From contig NC_052401.1 of assembly GCF_009389715.1 (NCBI RefSeq), positions 2,344,843 to 2,408,842 on the forward strand: a stretch of 64,000 nt of DNA, read 5' to 3'. Under the pieces are notes generated by a model, which was not told where the DNA came from, made no database searches, and saw nothing but the letters and a program-made list of their open reading frames with translations. Positions 52,477 through 64,000 of this stretch are shown here, in pieces. Each line of letters starts with the position of its first letter. Position 1 is the first letter of the stretch. The DNA is from Phoenix dactylifera (Eukaryota > Streptophyta > Magnoliopsida > Arecales > Arecaceae). The position numbers and the translations under genes were made by a program.

Positions 52477-52843
52477 TATTGAGTATGTTTTAATTTAAAA
52501 GTTCTAGAAAGCCGAGTCCACGTCAATTCTAGAAAGTTGACTTAGGATACTAGTTCAAGTTTATACCGACTTAGGACACCAGTTATATATTGGCCTAACT
52601 TGGTTATTTTGGAAATACTTAGTCGAGTCTAATCGATTTACTCTATAATTGAGTACCCAAGAGGCTAAAGTTTGTGTGTGAGGTAATTTTATACTCTGTA
52701 ATCTTCAAAAAAAAATTATAGTAAAACTTTTGCATTATCTCTACTTGTGAATGTAAGTCAATAGACCGAATCAGATAAATATTGTACATTTTTGTTCTTC
52801 TTTTTTTTTTCTTGTTTTATTATTTGTTCTACCTATTGCAACA
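52477..52843 (+). repeat. 3' LTR of the copia fossil
   Basis: Aligns with the 5' LTR from its TATTGAGTAT start to its TTGCAACA end and is somewhat shorter. Substitutions are frequent. Confidence 0.82.
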
Positions 52844-53984
52844 GTAATGCTGGGTTGGTTTTTCAGAAATACCCTTATAGATGTTTTTTTTGGGATTAGG
52901 GACCAGGACGGGCTTCTTTAGTGCTGATGGTTTCTGTTGTGGATGATCTAGGTGTATTCTAGGGTTCCATGGTTTCGCGGACAGAACAGAAGACTGCATA
53001 ATAGCATAAAAAGTGATTATTAGGGTTACACTCAACATTAAGATGAAATTAATATTTACAGTGTAATATAAATATATTCAAGTAAATGTGAATTTGAATG
53101 TGGAATGAAGGATGGGTTTAAGAGGGAGATCAACATCATCATCATCATCATTGTGGTTTAAAGTTGAATCATGTGAATGGCGACAAAAGAAATACAAAAG
53201 TATGTGCTTGATGAATATTGCTGGGTTTAAGATTGAAGGCCAAAATATTTAAGTATACTTATCTACGTTTAGCTGCTTTAGTTATCTCGACTAATTCATA
53301 ACTGCCAGATCTTTGGCAGACAATATTTTAATGCTTGAAAATGCCTGAGAGGGAGGAATGATACAAGAACAAGAAGTTAATTTAGATGCCAGATGTATGC
53401 ATTAAGATAAACTAAGATTCATTCTAATGTATCAATAAGAGCTGAAGTCATGACTTCGATTTGAAATCGGAAATCCCTTGTTCTAGTTTACAAACTCGAC
53501 ATAAAGATCTTGAGCACTTAAACAAGTACATGTGAGCTCCAAAGTGCCCCTGCTCGTCGAGAATCTAAATAGCGGGTCATTTATCTCTCTCTTATGTGGA
53601 TGAGATCTAGCAGTCATTAATATAGATTTTATTATAGCCTGCAACTCATGTGCCTTCAATTAGTTATTTTGGAAGTGTTTTAAGAAGGATGGCAGTACCC
53701 AGTGGCAGTTTTTTTTTTTTGGAGTGTGGGACCCAATGGTAGTTGAACGAAGAGAAAGATAGATTTGGGCATAACCCAGCAAGCAAGCTAGATGGATGCC
53801 AACAGTAAAGAAGAGGCCCTTTGCTGAAGATTGCTTGAGGGATGAGATTCCTTACAAGGGACATTCTTTGAGTGCTTGGTAGGTGAGCTAGGTCAAAGAA
53901 AAACTCAAATTCTATTATCCTGCAGGACGCAGTTTTGGTCAATTAATATAGTTTCACACCGGCCATTCACACTAATCTAGCGTG
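52844..53984. other. Spacer with a poly-T remnant
   Basis: No gene. A T-run at about 53708-53720 lies between imperfect direct repeats (ACCCAGTGGCAGT / ACCCAATGGTAGT), suggesting a tiny retroposed fragment. Confidence 0.45.
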
Positions 53985-54310
53985 AGCATTGCCTACAGAG
54001 TCAAGGAACAAAATACTCCACAACGGTGGAGGGACAGGTACACAGCGGGTCCAAAGAATCTCTCCAGAATGATGAGCAGTAAAGGAGGCGACCTAGTCAG
54101 CAACTCTGTTCGCTTTTCAGAACACATGACCAACTTGAAAGGCATCACACTCTTGCAGTAACCGCTGAACGTCCTCTAGAAGCGATAGTCGAAGACCCCC
54201 GACCCCTTCTGTAGAATTCACTCAACTACCTCCACTGAGTCTCTCTCTAGGATGATACACTGGACCTCAGAACTCGCCTTGCATAGGAGATGTTTCATGT
54301 ATTAGTTCAA
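53985..54310 (-). mobile_element. Degenerate LINE RNase H fragment
   Basis: On the minus strand, pieces such as LERDSVEVVE and, in other frames, sequence matching the KANRVADWVASF..HHS block can be followed. This is the same 3' domain as in the copies at 13.3 and 41.5 kb, but with more stops and shifts. Confidence 0.6.
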
Positions 54311-54423
54311 AATTAGCTTAATGCAACCAACTTACAAATTTCAATTTGTCAACCATAATGCTGCAAAATTTCTCCTGTGTAGCTTAATATAGATCATTTT
54401 TATGATTTTGTGGTTTATTGCAG

Positions 54424-54545
54424 CAAGACTACAAGAATGTGGTTTTCCGTATACTATTGATGAGCCTAGGGTGCATGAAGATGCCATGATAGAGCAGTCA
54501 GGGGAACCAATATCGCATGCGGAACATAGTACATTAGTGATGTGA
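54424..54545 (+). other. Possible orphan last exon
   Basis: After a good acceptor (T-rich tract then TTTATTGCAG) an open frame of about 40 codons reads ARLQECGFPYTIDEPRVHED and goes on to a stop at 54543-54545 (…HAEHSTLVM). The composition looks protein-like, but no family is recognised and no partner exon is seen nearby. It may be a captured or decayed exon, or chance. Confidence 0.25.
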
Positions 54546-55639
54546 AGCTATGGTATTCGATAATACAAGTTGATTCATGTGCTAATAATCTTCAGCTATA
54601 TTTTCAACAACATGCTTCACACCGAAACACTTGACCTCAATCTCATATATGGATTTTTTTTTTCTGAAAAGTCTGATAAAAACTCCTGTAGAGTCCAGAC
54701 AACACAGTTCCACTACATGTAAATAATCTACCAATAATCACATTGTTAGTTTGCATATTTCCTTTCCAATGATATCTTATTTCCATGAAATATTGTGCTA
54801 AGGCTTTAAAACTATCAATGTCACCATTGTTTTTGGTTTGCTCTTGCACTCCAGGACTGAGGAAAAGCAAATCCTCGGCATTTCTTCGTCATTTGCAGAG
54901 AAAGAAACTTTGTTGGATGTTACAAACGCCCATTTGTAGCACTGCAAGCTATACATATTATACGAAAACTTTTACTACAATTATGATCCTACCATGGGAT
55001 TGTGATCCCACCACGATGTCATTCGGTCCAAGCCGTGCATCGTTTGGTGCTTGACAAAAAGAGACCTGGACTTTGCTTGTAGTCTCAAAAGAAGAGGTGG
55101 TGATCATACTTTGTAGGGCTGCAATATGGCTTCCGATCGATGTTAATATGTTCAGCATATACACTAGTTACAATGAGAATTTGGGTCATGAAAAAATACG
55201 TACGTTTGCATGCCTGAGTTTTTGTATCACGTTCATCAAGCTCCTTACATGTCTAAATGATCAAATATTTGGCCTTGCAACAGTGTGCTATTGTTTTAGA
55301 AGATAGTTATGATGCATTTATGTCTGGCAGCTTCCTTTCTAGTTCATATTTCTCTTCTTCATATGCTTAAAGACGCGAAATTCTTCAAGCACCACTTTTC
55401 TATGTTGAAGGTTGACACTCGAATAAAGGTCCTACATATTAATCAGGAATGGATTTTAGTGGTGGCCTGAAAAGATTGTTGGCTAATATTGTCTTATTTT
55501 CATAAATTGCAAATCTATTGGTCACACTAAATCTAAATTTTTTAGTCGATTTTGATGAAGCTTAAACTCCTCTCTGACGGCAATATTGTGCTACTTGATT
55601 ATCAGAGTTTGACTGATGTCTCTTTCACTCTTTCATTGA
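54546..55639. other. Spacer, no supported gene
   Basis: Nothing recognised. It separates the RNase H fragment from the LINE reverse transcriptase remnant and could hold diverged LINE 3' sequence. Confidence 0.4.
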
Positions 55640-57243
55640 TCCAAATTAGTCAGAAAAGGCATGCTTATTATAATTATGTGCATGTGCTAATATTTTTGTA
55701 TAGTATGCATGCTAATATTTAGCAACTTCCATGCAAATTTAGCCAACAAAGAAGCGAAGTTTTTGATCCCAGAACCTCCTTTATTGTCTTTGCAAACATA
55801 CTCCCAGTTTACTAAGCAGTGAAATCCACTAATAGAGTCTTATCCTTTCCACAAGAAGCTTTGCCTCATTTTATCAATTTCTGTTGCATACCCATCTAGG
55901 TAATTTGAAAACTAACATGAGGTAGGAGGGAAGAGCTAATAGGACGACATTAATTTATGTGAGCCTTCCACCCAAGGGAGGAAATTTACCCTTTCATGAG
56001 GAAAGTCCTGCTCCAATCATCTCAATAAGCGGTATCCAACATTGTTTGGGCACTTTAGTGACACATAAAGGAAGTCCAAGATAGGTCATCAGTAATTTGC
56101 CCTTCTTACAGTTCATCATAGTACATGAATATTTAGCTTCATCATCATCTATATTGATGTAAATAATTAAACTTTTGCTAAAGTTGATTTTCAATCTAGA
56201 CGCATTCTCAAAAGTCAGAAAAAGAATTGATTTTATAGCAGCCATACTTCCTCTTTTCCCAGCACAAAATAGGAGAGTATCACGAGCGAAGTGAAGGTTT
56301 TTGATGCTTGAGAAGCACTAAGTATCCCTAATCACTTCAATAAGACCAACAATACTAGCCTGTTTGAGAAGCTTAGCCAATGCATCAGTAATAAAAATAA
56401 ACTGTGCTGGAGATAAAGGATCCTCTTGTCTTAAGTTCATGCTTGCACTAACTAAATTCATCTACCAGGAGATCCATCAATAAGGATGGATATTCTCGAA
56501 GAAGATAGGAGCTCACGGATCCAACTAATCTGGTTATCAGGGAATCCTCTAGCCTGCACCATACTCCTAGCAACATCTCATAAGCACTAAGAAAATTTTC
56601 AAAGATAGACCTTTCTTTGATGAAAGTTGACTGAGATTCATCAACTAAGGAGGCAAATCTGACAAGCGAGTCTCCAAAATTTTAGAAATAATCTTACAGA
56701 GGCTATTCAATAAGCTGATAGGTCGAAGGTCCTGAACCGTGATCTATTTATCCATCCTTCTTGGGAATGAGGGTCACAAAAGCGAAGTTGAATCTTGACA
56801 AGCCCAGGTTGCCCTTGTGGAATTAATCAAGCAAAATCTTTAGATAATATTTGATTCTCTGCCAATATCTTTGAAAAAAAATATGAAAGAGAAGTCATGT
56901 GGTCTAGGTGCCTTCAAGCTTCCAATTGAGAAAACCACTTGTTTTATTAATTTCTTGCAAAGAGGAGTCTTCCACAAAAGAACCGAGATCCAGAGGTGAA
57001 CTGCCATAGAGAAGGTCCCAATAGTAGATAAGGAAGGATGACAGGAGAATCCAAGAAGATGTTTATTGTAGAAAAAGTGAAGACCGTTGGCGATATCTTC
57101 CTAATTAGAGTATTCAATACCGCCCTCTCATAATGATGTAATAAATTCCTTTTTCCTTCCAGAAGCCACATTATTAAAGAAAGAAGTGTTTCAGTCTCCC
57201 TATTCGAGTCAAATGATTCTAGATCTTTGATGCCAATATAGTT
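55640..57243 (-). mobile_element. LINE (L1-type) reverse transcriptase remnant
   Basis: Minus-strand pieces follow the order of plant L1 ORF2. First comes SRIIRLE..GD.NTSFF near 57190 (the W.Q.SR..WL..GD.NT.FFH motif), then FSIGSLKAPRPHDF near 56900 (the DKAPGPDGF motif) and SIKNLHFARDTLLFC near 56290 (the FADD box, here ARDT). A longer open piece holds NASRLKINFSKS and MTYLGLPLCVTKVPKQCWIP, followed by GKFPPLGGRLT and sequence down to 55640. Frames are broken many times. The upstream side is cut at 57243/57244 by the gypsy element, whose insertion split it; the remainder would lie beyond the window. Confidence 0.85.
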
Positions 57244-59508
57244 TGTCACGCCCCGAGCCCGAGGCGCAGCAGACGCCGCACGCCCGCACGGCGGGCCGCA
57301 CAGGCGTGCAAGGCATCGGATCATATCAAAGCAAATACAGATATTCAAAACTGACATAATTATTTAAATTTATTCAAAAGCAGTCTTACAAAATTTCAAA
57401 TAACATATGCTTACGTAAGTCAAATACTTTAATCAATCTAACTAAAGGACCAATAACTGAAGGAATCGTCGGAAAATCTAACGCACTCCTCAATCCCGTG
57501 AGATCAAGCCTCTGGATCTGAAAAAATGGAGAAAATAGAATAATGAGCTACACTAGCCCAGTAAGCAACAAAATACCCCAGAGTGGGGTCAGAGCATATC
57601 AGATCAAAATACAGGATAATGTCTGGAATAAATCATAAATAACATCGTTTTGTTGTTTTCAAAACTTATTATCATTTTTCCAAAAACTCTTATACCAGAA
57701 TCTCAACATAATAGGCTACGGCCACGTAACCCAGTGGCATGGGTTGCACAAGGTGCCAAACACCACTATTATTAAGCACCGGTGGTGTCCAAATACCACT
57801 ATTCTAATCACCGGTGGTACGGTGTCGAAACCGGTTCCTCACAGATTACAAGTCGACAGGGCCAACGTATAATCCTCATTGGCGGGGCCAGAACAGAACA
57901 GAACAGATCATAGCCATGCTGAGAATACATATATATAAAAACAGATTTCATAAATTTTCCAATCATAGTTTACGGATTTCAAAGCATAATTTTCAGAAAT
58001 TTAACATGCCAGACCCATTTTACTAAATACAAAACATATTTCAGAATTTAATCTATTTATCAAATAATTTAGAAATCACACTCGAAGTATTAAGTTACTT
58101 ACCTCTTCTCGCTTGATTCCTATTTCAGGTAGACGGATCAGGTTCACCTGTTAAAGTTTAATTAATTTTTTGTTAATTTCAGACTAAGCAAAATTCAAAA
58201 ATAATACTATTGGACATGGCCAAACAGAGCCCAAAGTTGGCCCATAATGGGCACGGCCTGATAGGGCCCATATCGGACTCGGCCCAATGGGCCCGCATAG
58301 ACTCGGCTAAATAGGGCCCCCAAGGTTGGCTTCTAATTTGTTCATTTATACAATAAGATTTTTTTGCAGGGACTAATACTTAATTACAGGGTACTATTCT
58401 ATAATAAAACTTGAGTGAGGGGACTAAATAAATATAGTTGGGGGCCTTTATGTAATAAATCTTTCCTATAGGGATCAAATACAAATTACAGGAGTCCCTA
58501 TTTCTGAAATAGCATACTGCCAAGGGCTTAACTGCAAAAAATCTGTTTATTGGTCAAATGGGTTTGGGTTTCGGATCCCGGGTTTCGGGTTCGGGTTCCA
58601 GTTCAGGTTCAGGTTCAGGTTCGGGTTCGGGTTCGGGTTCGGGTTCGGATTTTCGGGTTTGATCTGGATCCAAGTTGGGCCCATGGGGGTATTGCCCAAC
58701 TGGGCCCAACCGGACTGGACTGGGCCCAAGTTGGGCCTGCAATGGACTGGGCCCAACGGCCCAATTTGGCCCGTGATGGGCCTCCTCCTTCCCCAAACTC
58801 CCCCCCACGAATAGGGGGAGAAGAAGAGACGGAGGAGAGAGGGAGGTGGCCGGCGGGGGTGGCCGGCTTGGGTGGCCAGGGGCCACCCCTCGATCGACTG
58901 CCAGCCAGCCGCCATGGCGGCCGGCGGCGTTGCAGGGACCGACGGGGAGGAGAAGCAACCGAGATGATGATCTCGGCTGCTTGGGCTGAAACAGAGGAGA
59001 GGAGGATCTCGACGGAGGAGGGCTTACCGGCGGTCGACGGAGGTGGCAAATCCCGGCCGAGGGAGGCTCGGTCCGGCGTCAAGCGACGGCGGCGATGTTT
59101 GAAGCCGAGGGGTTGGATCTCGGAGCAGGGGAAGCTCGCGGAGGGGATCCGGGCGGCGCTCGGTCGGGAAGACACACCGATCGGAGAGGAGGAGGAGGGA
59201 AGGAGGAAAGAGAAGGAGGAAGAGGGCTCGGTTTGCCCTAGGGAGGAGGATTTGGGGGGTTTTTATCACCCCCCTCGTGATGGCTCTCCGCCGCGAAGAT
59301 CGCGGCGGCCGAGCGAGATCCGCGGCCGCGGTTCGGCCGTGGATGAGCTGGAGGGGGGGGGGGTGCCGCGGGACTAGCGACATCCCCGCCCCGATCATCC
59401 CCGAAAGAGCCGGAGAGGATCGCAAATCGCGATCCTCTGTTCCGGCCTTCCAAAAAGAGAACGGGACTGAAGTCGGCAGGGGCTGCCGACTTCAGCCCGT
59501 GTCTCACA
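57244..59508 (-). repeat. Left (3') LTR of the gypsy element
   Basis: A 2.27-kb repeat, TGTCACGCCCCG…TGTCTCACA on the plus strand, with matching TG..CA ends. AT-rich on the left and strongly GC-rich on the right. A flanking TAGTT (57239-57243) would be the target duplication. Confidence 0.92.
58581..58648. repeat. (GGGTTC/AGGTTC)n hexamer array inside the LTR
   Basis: About ten hexamer units, the middle ones AGGTTC and the outer ones GGGTTC. The same array is present in the right LTR at about 63853-63920. Confidence 0.85.
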
Positions 59509-59521
59509 TTCTCTCCCCCTT
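59509..59521 (-). promoter_or_regulatory. Polypurine tract of the gypsy element
   Basis: The minus strand reads AAGGGGGAGAGAA immediately before the LTR start TGTGAGACA. This is the primer site for plus-strand DNA synthesis in LTR elements. Confidence 0.85.
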
Positions 59522-60704
59522 AGAAAAATTTCGTCCTCGAAATTTAACATACCTTAGCTTGCAAAAAGGTCCGGATATTTTTCCTTCATCTTGTGCTCCA
59601 GCTCCCACGTGGCTTCACGTTCTGAGTGATTGCTCCACTGGATCTTAACATAAGGAATCGTGTGCCTCCTCAATACTTGCTCTTTTCTATCAACCACACG
59701 TACAGGCTGCTCAGGATATGTCAAATCTTCTCTAAGCTGCAAAGGAGCCACTTCTACCACATGGCTCATATCTGGAATATACTTTCTTAACATAGAAACA
59801 TGAAAAACGTTGTGGACTCCAGACAGTGAAGGTGGGAGTGTCAATTTGTATGCCACAGCTCCTACTCTTTCCAGAATCTCAAAGGGGCCCACATAGCGTG
59901 GACTAAGTTTTCCGCGTATTCCAAATCGCATCACCCCTTTAACTGATCAAATAAGTCATCAATTCTTGGTAGAGGATACTTGTTCTTTATTGTTACTTTA
60001 TTTATCTCTCGATAATCAATACATAATCTCATACTACCATCCTTCTTCTTTACAAATAAGACTGGGGCTCCCCAAGGTGAAACACTAGGTCTGATGAAAC
60101 CCTTATCAAGAAGATCCTGCAACTGCTCCTTTAATTCTTTCATTTCAACTGGAGCCATTCTATAGGGGGTCTTAGAGATTGGTGTGGTACCAGGAATCAA
60201 ATCAATTGCAAAATCAATTTCTCTATCTGGTGGCAAGCTAGGGAGGTCTTCCGGAAAGACATCGGGGTATTCATTTACTACTGGGATATCTTCAAATCTT
60301 TGATCTGACTGTCTAGTGTCAACCACTGTGGCAATATATGCCATACTCCCCTTTCTAAGTAGTCGCTTAATTTGCATAGCAGAAATAATTCGAGGGGAGG
60401 TATATGCACCACTGTCGATGAAGCTGAATTCAGTATCTCGAGGGATCTAAAATTTTATCCGCTTTTCATGACAGTTAATGGTAGCAAAGTGTGATGCTAA
60501 GTAGCCCATACCGAGAATTATGCCAAAGTCATGCGTATCTATAACTATCAAATCAGCAGGCAAGTCTTTACCTACTATCTGAACCGGACAAGTCTTGCAG
60601 ACCTGATTACCCATCATCCCACTTCCAGCAGGGGTGTTAACATGCAAATCATACTCTAACAGCATGCAAGGTAGATCATGTTTTCGCACAAATATCGATG
60701 ACAT

Positions 60705-62687
60705 AATGAATGTGCAACACCAGTATCAAATAGTATATAAGCATAAACAGAAGCAACCGGTAGTGTGCTGATCCCTCAAAGGATAATGACTAACCTTAGA
60801 GTCAAATTATTATGTTGCTAAGAATATGATTCACAAAATGAACATGTACTGATAATCATTAGATAGCAACGATTTATCTCAAAAATGATTTGTATCAAAT
60901 CGCAAAAGTAGGTCTAAGAAGGCAAAGTATTGATACCATGATTCAATATGCCACAAAGCCTTTAACTTAAACTTATAAATCATAAGATGAGAGCAAATAA
61001 TGCATGGTTTATTCAGATATTTAACAAATTAGACCATATTTGGTCATCAATCAACTAACCCGAGTCATGATACGTTCAAATTATCATTATTATTATTATT
61101 TTCTTAGCATACCCAAAAATAGCAAAGTCTATCCAAGAAATAACATAATCATATCAGGATTGACCTGAGAATCAATAGTGTTCACCTTCCCTTATTAACA
61201 AAATCTTTCATTATTGAATAACATAGTCTTTCATCATAACATGTTACCAAAACACAGTCAATATTTTTGACCAGTTTAAATTTACTCAGTTAATCAAATT
61301 TCTGCTGCACAACTCAGATCAATATTTTCCAAACTTTCTTATTAATCCCACATCATCAGCAATTTTTTTTTTTTAATATCCAAACAAAATTTTATCCTTG
61401 CTTCCCAAGTACACTAGATCATGATTAACCCTTGAGATAGTTATCGTATTTGTACCATCATATAATCAAGCAATCATATTCTAGATCCAAATTTGAACTA
61501 AGCCAATTCTAGTTTTCCTTAACAATTCTATTATACAAGTTGATATTTATTCGAAGCTTCGATAATTAAAAGATTCTCGATCGATTAACTTACTCAGGAG
61601 CTTATTTAATCATCCCGAATCTTTTCTTTTAGGCTAAACTTATTTTGGCCTCTCATGAAATCCCCCTTGCATTTCTCATACGGTGATACAAAATCCATAA
61701 TCAACTCATAGCCTTGATTTATAAATATTTAACTAACAAGAATCTAATAATCTGGTTCAAAGATTTACAAGAAATTCCACAAAGATATAAACTCTATGAT
61801 TTTACATTGAGATCAACTCCTCAAATAAGTAAAATATTTTTATTTGTAATACTGCAAACATTTCAGGATCTTGTAAATCTACTGGACTTTAGAGAATTTA
61901 CTAATAACACAATGATATCCATATCGATCAAAATCAAAAATACTATACTTTTCAATGATTTTTATTTTTATTTTTATTTTTTATTTTCTTTCAAGCATCA
62001 AGAACTTTTCTAAATCAAGCAAGTCCTATTTTCGACCAACCCAAAAAAAATATTTAAATCCACCAATATTCTCAAGATTACTAATTGACTTTCCATCAAA
62101 ATATCAATCTTAATTGTTTTAAGTCTCAAGTAGAGCCAAATAAGAATTATTAAGTCTCATCCCAGAGTATATTTTCCTTCTATATACGAGCTCCATGCAT
62201 GATCCACATACAGATTTCAATGAATATTTTCTAGTCCAAGCTTTAAACATCTTTTTATAGATGAATCTTAAATTGCTACCAAAATAATTAACTTCAACTA
62301 GAAGCAATATTCACAGTGCCTGATATCAAGTTAAACTTCCCAAATAATTACATTGCACGATAATAACTCATGATTAATATTCCTTCACTTAATTTAGTCA
62401 AAATCTAATTAATCATAACTTGAAATACAAGTTGCTCTACCAAGAAAACTCTTAGAGTAGCTCATTCACACTTTGGTTACGACCATAATTAGGTTGCAGT
62501 CTAATTTTAGCATTTCAAAATTATGATAAAATAACTCAAATTTATCAATAACAAAAGCAAATAAATGCCTTCATCTAATGGCCTAATGTCTACCCATCTC
62601 TCAAACTTTCTGACGAATCCTAAAGATCCTAAAACTTAAGCTCCATCTGACTATTTCAAATACAATCCCTAGGAATCTGAAACCTAA
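60705..62687 (-). other. Non-coding interior of the gypsy element
   Basis: AT-rich sequence between the pol remnant and the primer-binding site, where gag is expected. No gag or nucleocapsid motif is recognisable on either strand. Confidence 0.6.
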
Positions 62688-62699
62688 GCTCTGATACCA
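62688..62699 (-). promoter_or_regulatory. Primer-binding site (initiator-Met tRNA)
   Basis: The minus strand reads TGGTATCAGAGC, complementary to the 3' end of plant initiator methionine tRNA, starting 7 bp inside the right LTR border. It fixes the element's orientation. Confidence 0.9.
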
Positions 62700-62706
62700 C
62701 CAAATC

Positions 62707-64000
62707 TGTCACGCCCCGAGCCCGAGGCGCGGCAGACGCCGCACGCCCGGTAACGCACTCCTCAATCCCGTGAGATCAAGCCTCTGGATCTGAAAAAATG
62801 GAGAAAATAGAATAATGAGCTACACTAGCCCAGTAAGCAACAAAATACCCCAGAGTGGGGTCAGAGCATATCAGATCAAAATACAGGATAATGTCTGGAA
62901 TAAATCATAAATAACATCGTTTTGTTGTTTTCAAAACTTATTATTATTTTTCCAAAAACTCTTATACCAGAATCTCAACATAATAGGCTACGGCCACGTA
63001 ACCCAGTGGCATGGGTTGCACAAGGTGCCAAACACCACTATTATTAAGCACCGGTGGTGTCCAAATACCACTATTCTAATCACCGGTGGTACGGTGTCGA
63101 AACCGGTTCCTCACAGATTACAAGTCGACAGGGCCAACGTATAATCCCCATTGGCGGGGCCAGAACAGAACAGAACAGATCATAGCCATGCTGAGAATAC
63201 ATATATATAAAAACAGATTTCATAAATTTTCCAATCATAGTTTACGGATTTCAAAGCATAATTTTCAGAAATTTAACATGCCAGACCCATTTTACTAAAT
63301 ACAAAACATATTTCAGAATTTAATCTATTTATCAAATAATTTAGAAATCACACTCGAAGTATTAAGTTACTTACCTCTTCTCGCTTGATTCCTATTTCAG
63401 GTAGACGGATCAGGTTCACCTGTTAAAGTTTAATTAATTTCTTGTTAATTTCAGACTAAGCAAAATTCAAAAATAATACTATTGGACATGGCCAAACAGA
63501 GCCCAAAGTTGGCCCATAATGGGCACGGCCTGATAGGGCCCATATCGGACTCGGCCCAATGGGCCCGCATAGACTCGGCTAAATAGGGCCCCCAAGGTTG
63601 GCTTCTAATTTGTTCATTTATACAATAAGATTTTTTTGCAGGGACTAATACTTAATTACAGGGTACTATTCTATAATAAAACTTGAGTGAGGGGACTAAA
63701 TAAATATCGTTGGGGGCCTTTATGTAATAAATCTTTCCTATAGGGATCAAATACAAATTACAGGAGTCCCTATTTCTGAAATAGCATACTGCCAAGGGCT
63801 TAACTGCAAAAAATCTGTTTATTGGTCAAATGGGTTTGGGTTTCGGATCCCGGGTTTCGGGTTCGGGTTCCAGTTCAGGTTCAGGTTCAGGTTCGGGTTC
63901 GGGTTCGGGTTCGGGTTCGGATTTTCGGGTTTGATCTGGATCCAAGTTGGGCCCATGGGGGTATTGCCCAACTGGGCCCAACCGGACTGGACTGGGCCCA
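62707..64000 (-). repeat. Right (5') LTR of the gypsy element, cut by the window end
   Basis: Begins TGTCACGCCCCG and then follows the left LTR almost base for base up to the last base of the window. It is shorter near its start than the left copy. Confidence 0.92.

Larger units (their letters stand above)
50303..52843 (+). mobile_element. Ty1/copia LTR retrotransposon fossil
   Basis: Two related LTRs bound a 1.75-kb interior. The left LTR is followed by a primer-binding-like TGGTATTAGAATC (50724) and the right LTR is preceded by a purine-rich CCAAGGTAAAGA. A possible target duplication (ATAAT/GTAAT) flanks it. The interior shows, in copia order, gag-like sequence (FEIDKFNSMNDFN, ~50775-51070), the pre-integrase part (YQLWHMHLGHMSERGMM, ~51130) and integrase core pieces (HSDLWVSSP, FLDDYCRKI). 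No reverse transcriptase or RNase H was recognised, so it is both incomplete and broken in many places (well over five). The LTRs differ at a clearly visible rate, so it is old, probably several million years. Confidence 0.88.
57244..64000 (-). mobile_element. Young, internally reduced Ty3/gypsy LTR element
   Basis: The element is read on the minus strand and runs off the right edge. It has two long LTRs, a primer-binding site matching initiator-Met tRNA next to the right LTR, and a polypurine tract next to the left one. The ~3.2-kb interior keeps protease-like sequence (60447-60704: DLIVIDTHDFGIILGMGYL), the N-terminal part of reverse transcriptase (59931-60377: [20 protein letters not shown]) and the integrase C-terminus with chromodomain-like end (59554-59934: [32 protein letters not shown]). 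This suggests the Tekay/Del-type chromoviruses. No gag is recognised and most of pol is absent; it is broken by a few large losses and cannot act on its own. The LTRs differ by about five bases in ~1.25 kb compared by eye, so insertion is recent, well under a million years. Confidence 0.9.

Noticed and set aside
58581-58648. Interstitial telomere repeat
   Set aside because: The unit is GGGTTC/AGGTTC, not TTTAGGG, and it is part of an LTR present twice.
58550-59377. Long open frame of 275 codons (plus) and overlapping long frames on the minus strand
   Set aside because: They lie inside the GC-rich part of an LTR, are driven by hexamer repeats and low stop density, and show no domain; the region is explained by the LTR.

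Overview
The window is nuclear DNA from a flowering plant, most likely a monocot. Every gene has plant-specific relatives: PPR, chloroplast SRP54, CRIB-type ROP GTPase-activating protein, FANTASTIC FOUR-like and PADRE/DUF4228 proteins. GT-AG introns, long AT-rich spacers and many LTR and LINE remnants also fit. The PPR gene is very GC-rich at its 5' end and ordinary further on, a gradient typical of commelinid monocots such as palms, banana and grasses; a palm-like genome is my inference only.

Layout. 1-6.8 kb: a short hAT-type element, an intact intronless PPR gene and a decayed partial duplicate of it. 6.8-7.3 kb: a small DUF4228 gene (minus). 10.6-12.7 kb: a solo LTR with a perfect 5-bp target duplication, then a LINE 3' fragment. 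15.0-18.0 kb: a six-exon alpha carbonic anhydrase. 19.1-20.3 kb: an intronless glutaredoxin-like gene. 21.7-25.4 kb: the four-exon ribosomal protein eS25 gene (minus), preceded by a 116-bp tandem repeat. 27.3-34.7 kb: the 15-exon chloroplast SRP54 gene (minus). 35.4-38.6 kb: a possible unidentified transcript facing away from it. 40.2-40.9 kb: a FAF-like gene (minus) with a LINE fragment just upstream of its probable promoter. 43.6-49.1 kb: a five-exon ROP GAP gene (minus). From 50 kb the window is a transposon graveyard: an old Ty1-copia fossil with both LTRs, LINE pieces, and a young, internally reduced Ty3-gypsy element with about 2.3-kb LTRs inserted into a LINE and running off the right edge.

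The genes are unrelated neighbours, as is usual in plant chromosomes; there is no operon or cluster logic. Reconstructed products include eS25 (cytosolic ribosome), cpSRP54 (targeting to thylakoids), a ROP GTPase regulator, a secreted carbonic anhydrase and a probable organellar RNA-binding PPR protein. Exon boundaries were worked out by hand from splice sites, reading phase and family knowledge.

I found no convincing new biological system. The best leads are the duplicated PPR relic, the short hAT element about 50 bp from the PPR start codon, the tandem repeat with telomere-like motifs at the eS25 promoter, a near-perfect 20-bp hairpin inside a miniature LTR-type fossil, and the unidentified transcript beside cpSRP54.
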